Assembly (NCBI GenBank): GCA_964446385.1
Contig: CAYUOH010000001.1
Coordinates: forward strand, 62,001 to 126,000
DNA: 64,000 bases
DNA from: CAYSRC01 sp964446385
Lineage (GTDB): Bacteria; Bacillota; Clostridia; Oscillospirales; Ruminococcaceae
Direction: 5' to 3'
In this document: positions 1 to 8,639 of the stretch, piece after piece
Layout of the letters: each line of letters starts with the position of its first letter
Numbering within the stretch: position 1 is the stretch's first letter
Program-made: the position numbers and the translations under genes
Notes under the pieces: generated by a model
What the model saw: the letters and a program-made list of their open reading frames with translations, nothing else
Databases searched by the model: none
What the model was told of the DNA's origin: nothing

Positions 1-206
1 CGCACAAAAAAAAGAACCCTGACAAAGAGGTGGCTATATAATACCTAATACATGGTGCAATTGTCAAGAGTTACTTGATAAATTAACAGAATTATTACAT
101 ATATATTAAAGGAATCCGGTTGGTTAGGCAATGGCGTATTCTTTTAATCAGCGTTAAAATATGATATCATTGAAACTATAGACATAATACGAAGGAGCTT
201 TACAAT

Positions 207-1277
207 ATGTCCAAGAAAACAGTTGCAATTCTTTTCGGAGGGGTATCCAGTGAGCATGAAGTTTCATGTGTCTCGGCCGCGTCAGTGGTCCGGAGTATTG
301 ATTCCGAATTATTTGATGTGGTTACGGTGGGTATTACACGAGACGGCAGATGGTTGCTTTTCAGTGGTTCTCCCGATGAAATTGAAAAAGATATATGGGA
401 AAACAATCCCGCGAATGTTACCGCTTTTATCTCTCCGGACCGTTTCGTACACGGTCTGATAATTCTCGGTGTGACCGGTGACAGCATTATCAGACTCGAC
501 GCTGTTTTCCCTGTGCTTCACGGAAAAAACGGAGAAGACGGTACGATTCAGGGATTACTTGAGCTGGCCGGGATTCCGTATGTCGGATGCCCTGTTCTGG
601 GGAGCGCTGTCTGTATGGATAAGGCTGTAGCAAATGCTCTGATGGATCGTCACGGTATAAAACACGCTGACTGGCGGTCATATTCGGTCTTGCAGGCGGA
701 TGAGCTCAACGGTCATCTGGATGTTCTGGAAAAAGATCTTGGATATCCTATGTTTGTCAAGCCTGCAAATGCCGGTTCATCGGTAGGCATTACAAAGGCA
801 CATAACAGAGACGAATTGACTAAAGGTATAAAGCTGGCTTTCGAAAATGATAAAAAAATAGTATTGGAAAAAAATATTGTCGGCCGTGAACTGGAGTGCT
901 CTGTTTTCGGAAACGGAAACGACCTGACAGTTTCCGAAATCGGAGAAATTTTACCCGCCAATGAATTTTATGATTATGAGGCTAAGTACAGTTCTGCAGA
1001 TAGTGAGACCCTCATTCCCGCAAATCTGAGCATTGAAAAATCCGATGAAATCAGAGCTACTGCGGCAAAAGTTTTCCGAGCGTTGGATTGTGAAGGTCTC
1101 TCCCGAGTGGATTTTCTGCTGGAAAAAGAAACGGATATTCCTTTTGTAAACGAACTTAATACCATCCCGGGTTTTACATCAATCAGCATGTACGGAAAGC
1201 TAATGGATTATTCCGGTGTTCCGTTCCCTCAACTGATAACGGGACTAATCAATCTGGCGATTGAAAGGATGAAGTAA
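207..1277 (+). CDS. ddl: D-alanine--D-alanine ligase
   Basis: ATP-grasp ligase that joins two D-alanines for the peptidoglycan stem in the cytosol. The N-terminal GGVSSEHEVS (residues 11-20) and HGKNGEDG (105-112) are the family substrate and Mg-ATP elements, GSSVG (190-194) is the ATP-binding loop, and NELNTIPGFT (315-324) is the metal-binding signature. The omega-loop reads YDYEAKY (255-261), the form seen in D-Ala-D-Ala ligases rather than D-Ala-D-Lac (VanA-type) enzymes, so vancomycin-type depsipeptide synthesis is not indicated. At 356 residues it has normal length. AAGGAG sits just upstream of the ATG. It is first in an operon with murI (1-nt overlap), which links the two D-amino-acid steps of wall synthesis. 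Confidence 0.97.
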   Translation: MSKKTVAILFGGVSSEHEVSCVSAASVVRSIDSELFDVVTVGITRDGRWLLFSGSPDEIEKDIWENNPANVTAFISPDRFVHGLIILGVTGDSIIRLDAVFPVLHGKNGEDGTIQGLLELAGIPYVGCPVLGSAVCMDKAVANALMDRHGIKHADWRSYSVLQADELNGHLDVLEKDLGYPMFVKPANAGSSVGITKAHNRDELTKGIKLAFENDKKIVLEKNIVGRELECSVFGNGNDLTVSEIGEILPANEFYDYEAKYSSADSETLIPANLSIEKSDEIRATAAKVFRALDCEGLSRVDFLLEKETDIPFVNELNTIPGFTSISMYGKLMDYSGVPFPQLITGLINLAIERMK

Positions 1278-2116
1278 TGAATTACCCTGTTGGTATCTTT
1301 GATTCCGGACTCGGTGGTTTGACCTGTGTAAGGGAGTTTATACACTTAGCTCCCCGGGAAGATGTGGAATTTTTCGGCGATACGGCAAGATTGCCCTACG
1401 GAAGCAAAGCAAGAGATACCATAATAAATTATGCTCTTCAGGATATTTCTTTCCTTCTCGGCCGACATGTAAAGATGATAATTGCGGCATGCGGAACGGT
1501 ATCATCAAATCTACCGGAAGAAGTGTCGCAAAAGCTCGGAGTTCCGTTTGTAGGAATTGTGAATCCTACTGCTGACGCGGCGATAAACGCTACCAGAAAC
1601 GGAAAAATTGGGATTCTCGGTACAGCTGCAACTATTGCCAGCAGAAGTTTTGAGAAGACTCTTACCAAATTGGATTCGAATTTGTCAGTTTTTACGAAAG
1701 CGTGTCCGATGTTCGTACCTCTAGTGGAGAATGGATACGTCGGACGAGATTGCGAAACCACAATCAGAATAGCACGGGAATATCTTTTGCCGCTTGTCAG
1801 CAGCGGTATAGATACGCTTATTCTAGGATGCACGCATTACCCCTTATTGTCAGATGTTATTTCCGATATTATGGGGGATTCGGTAATATTGATCGACAGC
1901 GGAAGAGAAACTGCTCTAAACGCGGTTGAAATATTAAGAACTTCCGGCAATTCCGGAGGAGACGGAAATTTAAACTTTACAGTTTCTGACAATGCCAACG
2001 GTTTTGCAGCAATGGCAGGGCGTTTCCTGGGATCTGAAATCGGAAACCGGGTTGAAGTGGTCAGCCTCGATGGAACTGTTCCTGTAGAGAATTTGAGGTC
2101 ATACTATGTTAAATAA
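1277..2116 (+). CDS. murI: glutamate racemase
   Basis: Cofactor-independent racemase making D-glutamate for UDP-MurNAc-pentapeptide. The FDSGLGGLT motif (residues 8-16) carries the general-acid Asp and Ser, and the two catalytic cysteines are visible at C72 (AACGTVSS) and C185 (LGCTHYP). The first cysteine motif departs from the common ACNTA form, having Gly-Thr after the Cys, but the nucleophile is kept. Length (279 residues) is slightly above the family norm, with a short C-terminal tail. Its ATG overlaps the ddl stop by one base and its end overlaps the next gene by 11 bases, implying translational coupling. Confidence 0.96.
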   Translation: MNYPVGIFDSGLGGLTCVREFIHLAPREDVEFFGDTARLPYGSKARDTIINYALQDISFLLGRHVKMIIAACGTVSSNLPEEVSQKLGVPFVGIVNPTADAAINATRNGKIGILGTAATIASRSFEKTLTKLDSNLSVFTKACPMFVPLVENGYVGRDCETTIRIAREYLLPLVSSGIDTLILGCTHYPLLSDVISDIMGDSVILIDSGRETALNAVEILRTSGNSGGDGNLNFTVSDNANGFAAMAGRFLGSEIGNRVEVVSLDGTVPVENLRSYYVK

Positions 2117-2543
2117 GTACAATATAAATATAGAAGGTCGCGAAACAATTGATGGTATGGATGATGGAATTTCTCTATTCACAGTGGGCGATTACAAAAA
2201 GACCGAAAACGGCTACATCATAAGCTATATGGATACGGAAACAACCGGATTCGCGGGTGATATTACGACACTGGAAACAAACGGAAACAAAAGCATCACT
2301 ATTCGCCGCAGAGGCAATTCCTTTATGGATCTGGTGGTGGAAAAGGACCGAAGGAACGTCAGTCACTATGATACTGAATTCGGCTCGATGCTGGTTGGTG
2401 TTCACGGTAACGATCTGCGAATTAACCTGGATGACAGCGGCGGTACGGTAAGCTTCAGGTATGCACTGGATATAGATACTAATATTGTGTCCGAGCACAG
2501 CCTGGACATAACGATTAAGGAAGGAAACAGGAATGTACAGTAA
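2106..2543 (+). CDS. DUF1934 (YwiB-like) beta-barrel protein
   Basis: A 145-residue cytosolic protein with no signal peptide. Its size, lipocalin-like beta-rich character (alternating short hydrophobic strands, SYMDTETTGFAGDITTLE region, then repeated Gly/Asp turns) and its place directly upstream of argS match the DUF1934/YwiB family, which in Bacillus also lies next to argS. The function of the family is not known. It overlaps murI by 11 bases and argS by 11 bases, so it is embedded in the ddl-murI-argS transcript. The family call rests mainly on context and general sequence character. Confidence 0.8.
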   Translation: MLNKYNINIEGRETIDGMDDGISLFTVGDYKKTENGYIISYMDTETTGFAGDITTLETNGNKSITIRRRGNSFMDLVVEKDRRNVSHYDTEFGSMLVGVHGNDLRINLDDSGGTVSFRYALDIDTNIVSEHSLDITIKEGNRNVQ

Positions 2544-4281
2544 TCCTCTATTGCCTGCAAAAGAAACCGCAAGAGATATTGTCGGAAATGCAATTATGAA
2601 AGCGATTCGCTCTGGTTCGCTTCCCGATTCGAAAATTCCAGAGTTTGCAATAGAGGTACCAAACGATTCCGCCAACGGAGATATTTCATGCAACGCTGCT
2701 CTTGTTAGTGCAAAGACTCTACACATGTCGCCTCGGATTATCGCGGAAAAGATAATCGAAAAATCCTATCTTGAAGGATCAGTTTTCAATACTGTTACTG
2801 TAGCCGGCCCAGGTTTTATCAATTTCTTTTTCCGCTCTGATTACTACAAGGGCGTCATGAATGATGTCCTGAATGAAGGAGAAGATTACGGGAAAACCGA
2901 TTTCGGCGGGAACAAAAAGATTATGGTGGAGTTCGTTTCCGCAAATCCCACCGGACCTATGCACATAGGGAACGCCCGGGGAGCCGCTCTCGGAGATTGT
3001 CTGGCTTCTGTTCTTTCCGCAGCAGGCTGGCGTGTAACCCGTGAATTTTATCTGAATGATACGGGCAATCAAGTGACAAAATTTGGCCGTTCTCTCGGAG
3101 CGAGATATATGCAAATTTTCGTCTCGGAATATCCTTTCCCCGAGGACGGATATTACGGCGAAGATATAACCGCTCATGCGAAAGCTTATGCGGAAATACA
3201 CGGTGACGCTCTTGTTGATGTTCCGGAGGAGATACGTAATTCAGCTTTAGCGGATTACGCCCTTCCGAAAAATATTGAGGCTCTTGAGAGGGACCTTCTT
3301 CGTTACAGGGTAAAATACGACGTCTGGTTTAAGGAAAGCGATCTTCATTCCTCCGGACTTGTAAAAAAAGCGGTTGACATCCTTACCGAAAGAGGAGCGA
3401 CCTACGAAAAAGATGGTGCAATCTGGTACCGTTCATCACGTTTCAGTGAAAAATACGGCGGGAATAAAAATGCACGTAAAGGCCTTGAAGGCGAAGTTAA
3501 CAACGAAGAAAAAGATGAGGTACTTGTTCGTGCAAACGGTGTGCCTACATATTTTGCAGCGGATATAGCGTACCATTATAACAAGTTTTTTATTCGTGGG
3601 TTTGACCAAGTAATAAATATATGGGGCGCGGATCATCACGGCCATGTTGCGAGGATGAAAGGATCCATGGATGCCATCGGCCTGGACGGAGAAAAGCTTG
3701 ATGTGGTTCTTATGCAGCTTGTGCGTCTTGTTCGTGAAGGCGAGCAGGTAAGGGTCAGCAAACGGTCAGGAAACGCTATAACACTGGTAGACCTACTTGA
3801 TGAAATACCTATTGATGCCGCAAGATTTTTCTTCAACCTCAGAGAACCCTCCAGCCATCTCGATTTTGATATGGGACTTGCTATTCAGCAGAACGGTGAT
3901 AATCCCGTGTATTATGTCCAGTATGCACATGCCAGAATCTGCAGTATCCTGAAAACATTGAAATCAGAAGGCTTTAATACCGATAGGTTTGAAAACGTTC
4001 AGTATGAGATTCTTGATTCCGAGGAGGAGAAGACGCTTATCAGACATATCGGGACTTTGCCATCTGTTCTGCAGAGTTCAGCTGCGGATTATGATCCTTC
4101 AAAGGTAACACGGTATGTTCTGGATACCGCTGCTTTGTTCCATAAATTTTACGCTGCCTGCCGGGTTAAAGAATCTGAAGAGAACATCCGGCTAGCCCGG
4201 ACGGCTCTTTGTTTCGCCACACGCCAGGTATTGCGCAACTGTCTTGCAATCCTGAAAATAGAAGCTCCGGAAAGCATGTAA
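2533..4281 (+). CDS. argS: arginine--tRNA ligase
   Basis: Class I aminoacyl-tRNA synthetase charging tRNA-Arg in the cytosol. The N-terminal additional domain is followed by FVSANPTGPMHIGNARG with HIGN (residues 144-147) as the HIGH signature. The KMSKS-equivalent is seen as VSKRSGNAITL in the second half, and the anticodon-binding DALR helical domain forms the C-terminus, ending in CLAILKIEAPESM. Length (582 residues) is normal. An AAGGAAGG-rich ribosome-binding site lies inside the end of the DUF1934 gene, 11 bases of which overlap the start. It is the last gene before a strong intrinsic terminator. Confidence 0.97.
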   Translation: MYSNPLLPAKETARDIVGNAIMKAIRSGSLPDSKIPEFAIEVPNDSANGDISCNAALVSAKTLHMSPRIIAEKIIEKSYLEGSVFNTVTVAGPGFINFFFRSDYYKGVMNDVLNEGEDYGKTDFGGNKKIMVEFVSANPTGPMHIGNARGAALGDCLASVLSAAGWRVTREFYLNDTGNQVTKFGRSLGARYMQIFVSEYPFPEDGYYGEDITAHAKAYAEIHGDALVDVPEEIRNSALADYALPKNIEALERDLLRYRVKYDVWFKESDLHSSGLVKKAVDILTERGATYEKDGAIWYRSSRFSEKYGGNKNARKGLEGEVNNEEKDEVLVRANGVPTYFAADIAYHYNKFFIRGFDQVINIWGADHHGHVARMKGSMDAIGLDGEKLDVVLMQLVRLVREGEQVRVSKRSGNAITLVDLLDEIPIDAARFFFNLREPSSHLDFDMGLAIQQNGDNPVYYVQYAHARICSILKTLKSEGFNTDRFENVQYEILDSEEEKTLIRHIGTLPSVLQSSAADYDPSKVTRYVLDTAALFHKFYAACRVKESEENIRLARTALCFATRQVLRNCLAILKIEAPESM

Positions 4282-4288
4282 AAAATAT

Positions 4289-4317
4289 AAAGGAGGCCGC
4301 ACTGCGGTCTCCTTTTA
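4289..4317 (+). terminator. intrinsic terminator after argS
   Basis: A 12-bp stem (one G-U pair) with a 3-base loop is followed by TTTT, 8 bases after the argS stop codon. It closes the ddl-murI-DUF1934-argS operon. Confidence 0.85.
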
Positions 4318-4341
4318 TGGTAACAAAGTATTATGCTGTAA

Positions 4342-4370
4342 TTGCATAATACTGCAAAAATGTGTATAAT
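4342..4370 (+). promoter_or_regulatory. sigma-A promoter of tRNA-Gly
   Basis: TTGCAT (4342-4347), a 17-base spacer and a consensus TATAAT (4365-4370). The tRNA begins 10 bases downstream of the -10 box, so transcription would start close to the mature 5' end. Confidence 0.8.
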
Positions 4371-4379
4371 GCTTTTTAC

Positions 4380-4453
4380 GCGGGTATAGTACATCGGTAG
4401 TATGCCAGCTTCCCAAGCTGGAGAGGTGGGTTCGATTCCCATTACCCGCTCCA
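4380..4453 (+). tRNA. tRNA-Gly (CCC)
   Basis: A full cloverleaf can be drawn: acceptor GCGGGTA pairs with TACCCGC, the anticodon stem CCAGC/GCTGG encloses the loop TTCCCAA giving anticodon CCC (4412-4414), and the T-arm contains GGTTCGATTCC. The 3' CCA is encoded (4451-4453). It has its own promoter and terminator, so it is monocistronic. CCC reads only GGG, so other glycine tRNAs must lie elsewhere. Confidence 0.96.
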
Positions 4454-4454
4454 A

Positions 4455-4491
4455 TAACAACCCTGTCACAGTTGACAGGGTTGTTATTTTG
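4455..4491 (+). terminator. terminator of tRNA-Gly
   Basis: A perfect inverted repeat with 16-base arms around CAGT is followed by TTTTG directly after the tRNA CCA end. It also separates the tRNA from the convergent aminotransferase gene. Confidence 0.85.
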
Positions 4492-4496
4492 TATTG

Positions 4497-5693
4497 CTAT
4501 ATAAAAACAAATTTTCCAAGACGTTTCATTGCCTCTACGGCAAGCGATTTAGGAAGGGTATAGTTCATGCGTATGCTGTCAGGTAGCAGGAAGTCATCTC
4601 CGTTTTGCCAGATGATACCATTGTTTATTCCGCGAAGTCTAAGATCCTGTGAAGAGATACTGTGCGATCTGCACCATTCGCCGCAGTCAAGGTACATCAT
4701 GTAGGTCCCTTCCGGCCGCATTACTTTTATGCTGTCAAAGTGCGTATTAATATAATCACAGGCGTAGGCAAGGTTATCGTTTACTACCGATATCATTTCA
4801 TCTGTCCAAAGAGCACCTGAATCAGAATAAGCACCGATTAAGGCGTGAACCGATAGAACATTAGCGGAGTTGTAATGCGTGTTGGAGCTTTGTTTCATCA
4901 TCCTGTCACGAAGATAGTGATTATATATTATATTGTAGGAACCGATCAGTCCCGCAAGAGAGAAGGTCTTGCTTGGCGAATAAAATGCTATAGTACGCTG
5001 TTTGGCATCCTCTGAAACCGACTGTGTAGGGATATGTTGGTGACCGGGCATTATTATATCCGACCATATTTCATCGGAAATAACTATGCAATCGTTTTCG
5101 CGGAAGATTTCCATGACTTTTTCCAGTTCATCACGTTCCCATACACGTCCGCAGGGATTATGAGGAGAGCAGAGAATAGCCAGATGAATGTGGCTTTCCT
5201 TTATTTTTCTGTCCATGTCTTCATAGTCCATGCGCCAGATTCCGTTTTTGTCTCGCACGAGTTCGCTGTGCACCGCAGTGCGGCCGAGACCTTTCAGCAC
5301 TCCGGTAAACCCGACATATGTAGAGGAGTTTACAAAGACGGCTTCTCCCGGAGCGGTGAATGCTGAAATAGCGGTACTCACACCGCCGAGTACACCGTTT
5401 TCATATCCGATGCATTCTTTTGTTAGATTTTCGACACAGTTGCGGGTCTTGTGCCAGTTAATGACGGAATTATAGTATTCGTCCGGGGTGGAATAATAAC
5501 CGAAATTGGGAAAAGTCAGGCGTTTGTTGATTGCTTCCTTAACGGGGGGAGCCACAGCAAAACTCATGTCCGCTACCCACATGGGAATTACAGACAGACT
5601 GTTGTCAAGGTTATAATTTTCAAAGGGGATGATATTTGCTGCTATGGAATCTTTGTCTTTGCGATCTAAAATAGATGTAAAATCGTAGGTCAA
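4497..5693 (-). CDS. MalY/PatB-type PLP aminotransferase / cystathionine beta-lyase
   Basis: Fold-type I PLP enzyme of the MalY/PatB group, which cleaves C-S bonds in cystathionine or cysteine conjugates. The MalY-type start is visible: FDxxxxRKDKDS, then PMWVADMSFAVAPP (37-50) and FGYYSTPDEYY (64-74). The cofactor sites are SPHNPCGRVW (176-185), ISDEIWSD (205-212, PLP-binding Asp207) and SPSKTFSLAG (239-248), with Lys242 as the Schiff-base lysine. Length (398 residues) is typical. It stands alone, divergent from the M20 peptidase, with only about 165 bases between the two starts. The substrate cannot be set from sequence; beta-lyase activity is the family expectation. Confidence 0.9.
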   Translation of the reverse strand: MTYDFTSILDRKDKDSIAANIIPFENYNLDNSLSVIPMWVADMSFAVAPPVKEAINKRLTFPNFGYYSTPDEYYNSVINWHKTRNCVENLTKECIGYENGVLGGVSTAISAFTAPGEAVFVNSSTYVGFTGVLKGLGRTAVHSELVRDKNGIWRMDYEDMDRKIKESHIHLAILCSPHNPCGRVWERDELEKVMEIFRENDCIVISDEIWSDIIMPGHQHIPTQSVSEDAKQRTIAFYSPSKTFSLAGLIGSYNIIYNHYLRDRMMKQSSNTHYNSANVLSVHALIGAYSDSGALWTDEMISVVNDNLAYACDYINTHFDSIKVMRPEGTYMMYLDCGEWCRSHSISSQDLRLRGINNGIIWQNGDDFLLPDSIRMNYTLPKSLAVEAMKRLGKFVFI

Positions 5694-5859
5694 AATGATT
5701 ATACTTCCTTTTTTATTAATACATTAATTATATAATGATTGTAAGATTAAAACACCTGTGAAATGATGATATAAAGAAACTGCGAAAACTTTGTTGTTTG
5801 CTTACCGAGATTATGATTTATATAGTTTGGGAATATTTTGGAAAGGGTTATTGTGCAAC

Positions 5860-7296
5860 ATGGTTGGTTATATTTTTCTGCTAATTTTGGGAATAATGTT
5901 TTTGATGTTGATTGCAGCGGTCGTCAGAACGGTGGCAGCCGGTAAGAAGCGCCCTGCTCCTGCTCCCGAAACAGATAAAGGCAGAGCGGACAATTATGCC
6001 GAAATACTGGCAAAAATGGTACGTGAAGATACTGTTTCGATAGCCGGAAGCGAAGATTATGACAAATTCAATGCATTTCATAATGTTATGAGGCAGTTGT
6101 TCCAGTGTGTTTTCAAAACATGCGAAGTACATGAGATTGACGGTTGCCTGCTTCTGAAGTGGGCAGGAAAATCATCCGAAAAACCTGTTTGTTTCCTCGC
6201 ACATATGGATGTGGTTGAAGTTAATCCGGAAGACTGGACATATCCTCCGTTTTCCGGAACGATTGTCGACGGTAAAATATACGGACGAGGAAGCGGTGAT
6301 ACCAAATGCTCTCTGATGGCTGCGTTTCAGGCTGTAGAAGAAAGCATTGCCGAGGGAATTGCACCTGAATATGATATCTGGCTGGCCAGCAGCTGTTGCG
6401 AAGAAACAGGTGGACCCGGTGCTGCGAAACTCGCAAAATATCTGAAGGATAACGGTATCAGGCTGGCGTTGCTCTGCGATGAGGGCGGTGCGATATCAGA
6501 AGAACCCGTATCCGGAGTCAAAGGCCTGTATGCTATGGTGGGAGTATACGAAAAAGGTTATGCGGATATTTGCTTCACAGCCCGCAGCAACGGAGGTCAC
6601 AGCAGTACTCCGCCCAGAAATACCCCGATTTCACGGCTAGCGAAACTCATAACATATATCGATAAACATCCTCCGTTCAAATACAAATTTACGCCGGAGG
6701 TTGAAGCTACTTTCCGGGCTGTCGCTCCGTACAGCGGTTTCAAATATCGGCTGGTTTTGGGAAATCTCTGGCTGTTCAAGCCTGTGCTGCTTCCTGTGCT
6801 CAGGGGGACTACTGCCGGCGCGATGCTGGGAACCACTTGTGTGTTCACAATGGCCAAAGGCAGCAACGGAGGTAATGTTATTCCCCAGGCGGCATCTGTA
6901 AATGCCAACCTGCGTTTCTCTCCCTGGGATAAAGCAAAAGAGGTTGAGGAAAGACTTTCTGAAATTGCTCAAAAGTATGACATCGAGGTGGCTGCTGATA
7001 TCTCACGCGATGCCACAAATCCTGTTAATTTTGACGGATCCGGATACAAAATGATTTGCGCTGCAGAAAATGCAGTCTTTGGGGATATTCCCGTAATTCC
7101 GTATGTAGTAACAGGCGGAACAGACGCACGACATTTTGAAGAGGTTTCCAACACAGTAATGCGATTCAGCCCGGTGATATACGGACATGACGCTTTGGGT
7201 CGAATGCACGGTATTGATGAATATTTGGAATACTACTGCCTGCCTCATGCCGTGGATTATTATAAGTATGTAATCAATCACTGTATTGAGCTTTGA
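5860..7296 (+). CDS. M20-family metallopeptidase, membrane-anchored
   Basis: Zinc-dependent exo- or dipeptidase of the M20/M25/M40 family (carboxypeptidase Ss1/CPG2-like). I chose the ATG at 5860, preceded by GAAAGGG, over a TTG at 5791 that has no ribosome-binding site. The protein then starts with one hydrophobic helix (about residues 3-24), a Lys/Pro-rich linker and the catalytic domain. Metal ligands are visible as HMDVVE, GRGSGDTK, EETGGPG and the late GGTDARHF. The inserted dimerisation (lid) domain contains GGHSSTPPRNTP. About 478 residues is usual for the group. It is followed by a bidirectional terminator. Peptide specificity cannot be read from the sequence. Confidence 0.92.
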   Translation: MVGYIFLLILGIMFLMLIAAVVRTVAAGKKRPAPAPETDKGRADNYAEILAKMVREDTVSIAGSEDYDKFNAFHNVMRQLFQCVFKTCEVHEIDGCLLLKWAGKSSEKPVCFLAHMDVVEVNPEDWTYPPFSGTIVDGKIYGRGSGDTKCSLMAAFQAVEESIAEGIAPEYDIWLASSCCEETGGPGAAKLAKYLKDNGIRLALLCDEGGAISEEPVSGVKGLYAMVGVYEKGYADICFTARSNGGHSSTPPRNTPISRLAKLITYIDKHPPFKYKFTPEVEATFRAVAPYSGFKYRLVLGNLWLFKPVLLPVLRGTTAGAMLGTTCVFTMAKGSNGGNVIPQAASVNANLRFSPWDKAKEVEERLSEIAQKYDIEVAADISRDATNPVNFDGSGYKMICAAENAVFGDIPVIPYVVTGGTDARHFEEVSNTVMRFSPVIYGHDALGRMHGIDEYLEYYCLPHAVDYYKYVINHCIEL

Positions 7297-7315
7297 TAAA
7301 AAACTTCTATTTTAT

Positions 7316-7346
7316 AAAAACCGCGATTCATTCAATCGCGGTTTTT
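7316..7346. terminator. bidirectional intrinsic terminator between M20 peptidase and hemW
   Basis: A 13-bp stem with A-tract and T-tract on opposite sides (AAAAACCGCGATT and its complement, loop CATTC). It lies between the convergent stop codons and can serve both strands. Confidence 0.9.
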
Positions 7347-7347
7347 G

Positions 7348-8457
7348 TTATATCAGTCTTGCTATTATCTCGTTAGAAACAAGAAATCCTTTTGAAGTCA
7401 GCCGGAATGTATCTCCATTTATTTCCGCCAGATTACCGTTTACACATGCGTTTATAAAATCCAAACGGTGATTATCGAAAGAATAATTATACGTTTTGTA
7501 TAAATCAACGAAAGAAATCCCTTTTGTTGTTCTTAGACGGAGCATAATATAATCTGTAATATCGGAAAAACCCTCAAATTTGGTAACAAGATTATAATCA
7601 GGGCAGTTGTCCTCGAATAAGTCGATAAAGGAGTAAAGATCCGGTGCGAAGCTGTATCTTTGTCTGTTGATACATCCGTGGGCAGCGGCACCTGTACCGA
7701 TGTAAGGCTGTTGAAGCCAGTATTTTAAATTGTGTCGACTTTCGAATCCGGGAAGAGAAAAATTGGAAATTTCATATTGTACAAAACCTCTGGTTTCCAG
7801 ATACTCACAGCAGCGTTCGTACATTAGTGCCAAAAGATCATCGTCGGCGATATTCTTAGGCGGATTCGTTCCGAACGGAGTGCCAGGCATCAGTTTCAGC
7901 ATATATGCGGAAATATGTGTAATCGGCAGGGATGCGGCTGATGAGAGTGTTGTCAGAAACGATTCAAGTGTATCTCCCGGAAGACCCATCATCAGGTCAA
8001 TGCTGATATTGTCAAAACCAGATTCAAATGCGTCGATGATAATCTGAACTGCTTCACCTGAAGAATGAATTCGTCCGCTTTCACGTAAAACTATATCATT
8101 CAGACTTTGGATCCCAATGGAAAGCCGATTAACACCAGCTTTGAAAAAAGACGAGAGTTTTTCCCGGTCTGCAGTTGCCGGGTTGCATTCCATGGTAATT
8201 TCGGAGCTGTCGCAGAGTTTGAATCGACCTGCTGCAGAATAAATGAGACGTTCAATCTGGGATGGAGTCAGCAGGGAAGGAGTTCCTCCTCCGAAATATA
8301 TAGTATCAATATCGGAATCAGGAAACGATTTGAAAGAATTGATAACAGCTCTGACATAGCTTTCAGCGGTTTCTTCATTGTATGGAACAGAATAAAAATC
8401 ACAGTAGGGACATTTATGAAGACAGAAAGGTACATGAATATACAGACCCGATATCAT
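7348..8457 (-). CDS. hemW: HemW-type radical SAM protein (heme chaperone-like)
   Basis: Radical SAM protein of the HemN/HemW group. The CX3CX2C cluster motif is at residues 12, 16 and 19 (HVPFCLHKCPYCDF), and the SAM-binding FGGGTPS motif follows at about 55-61. True coproporphyrinogen dehydrogenases carry a fourth Cys (CX3CX2CXC) and a longer N-terminus. Here the motif continues CDFYS, so HemW (a heme-binding chaperone in studied members) is the better call. Length (369 residues) fits HemW. It lies just upstream of hrcA on the opposite strand, a neighbour seen in many Bacillota, where hemW often precedes the heat-shock operon. Confidence 0.92.
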   Translation of the reverse strand: MISGLYIHVPFCLHKCPYCDFYSVPYNEETAESYVRAVINSFKSFPDSDIDTIYFGGGTPSLLTPSQIERLIYSAAGRFKLCDSSEITMECNPATADREKLSSFFKAGVNRLSIGIQSLNDIVLRESGRIHSSGEAVQIIIDAFESGFDNISIDLMMGLPGDTLESFLTTLSSAASLPITHISAYMLKLMPGTPFGTNPPKNIADDDLLALMYERCCEYLETRGFVQYEISNFSLPGFESRHNLKYWLQQPYIGTGAAAHGCINRQRYSFAPDLYSFIDLFEDNCPDYNLVTKFEGFSDITDYIMLRLRTTKGISFVDLYKTYNYSFDNHRLDFINACVNGNLAEINGDTFRLTSKGFLVSNEIIARLI

Positions 8458-8556
8458 AAGAATCCCTCCTTTTTATTAACTAATATAAGAATTATACCAT
8501 TTATAACGATGTTTAAGGACAGCAGTAAAATTATATTCGGAATTTTTAAAAAACAG

Positions 8557-8584
8557 TTGACTTTGAAATAAAAGAGTGTATTAT
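8557..8584 (+). promoter_or_regulatory. sigma-A promoter of the hrcA operon
   Basis: TTGACT (8557-8562), a 16-base spacer and TATTAT (8579-8584). The CIRCE operator begins 5 bases after the -10 box, so bound HrcA would cover the start of transcription. Confidence 0.8.
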
Positions 8585-8588
8585 ATAT

Positions 8589-8615
8589 TTAGCACTCAGG
8601 GATATAGAGTGCTAA
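8589..8615 (+). promoter_or_regulatory. CIRCE operator (HrcA binding site)
   Basis: A perfect TTAGCACTC-N9-GAGTGCTAA inverted repeat, matching the established CIRCE consensus at all 18 arm positions. It lies between the promoter and the hrcA ribosome-binding site, the standard position for HrcA autoregulation of the dnaK operon. Confidence 0.98.
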
Positions 8616-8639
8616 ATTGAAAGAAAGGAGCCGTTGAAC

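Noticed and set aside
1..206. Promoter or gene upstream of ddl
   Set aside because: TTGATA with an AT-rich -10 region and a TATGAT at 160-165 can be seen, but none has a convincing partner at the right distance, and no open frame is supported.
2175..2726. 183-codon minus-strand frame across DUF1934 and argS
   Set aside because: It is antisense to two coupled genes and lacks a start signal and any recognisable motif.
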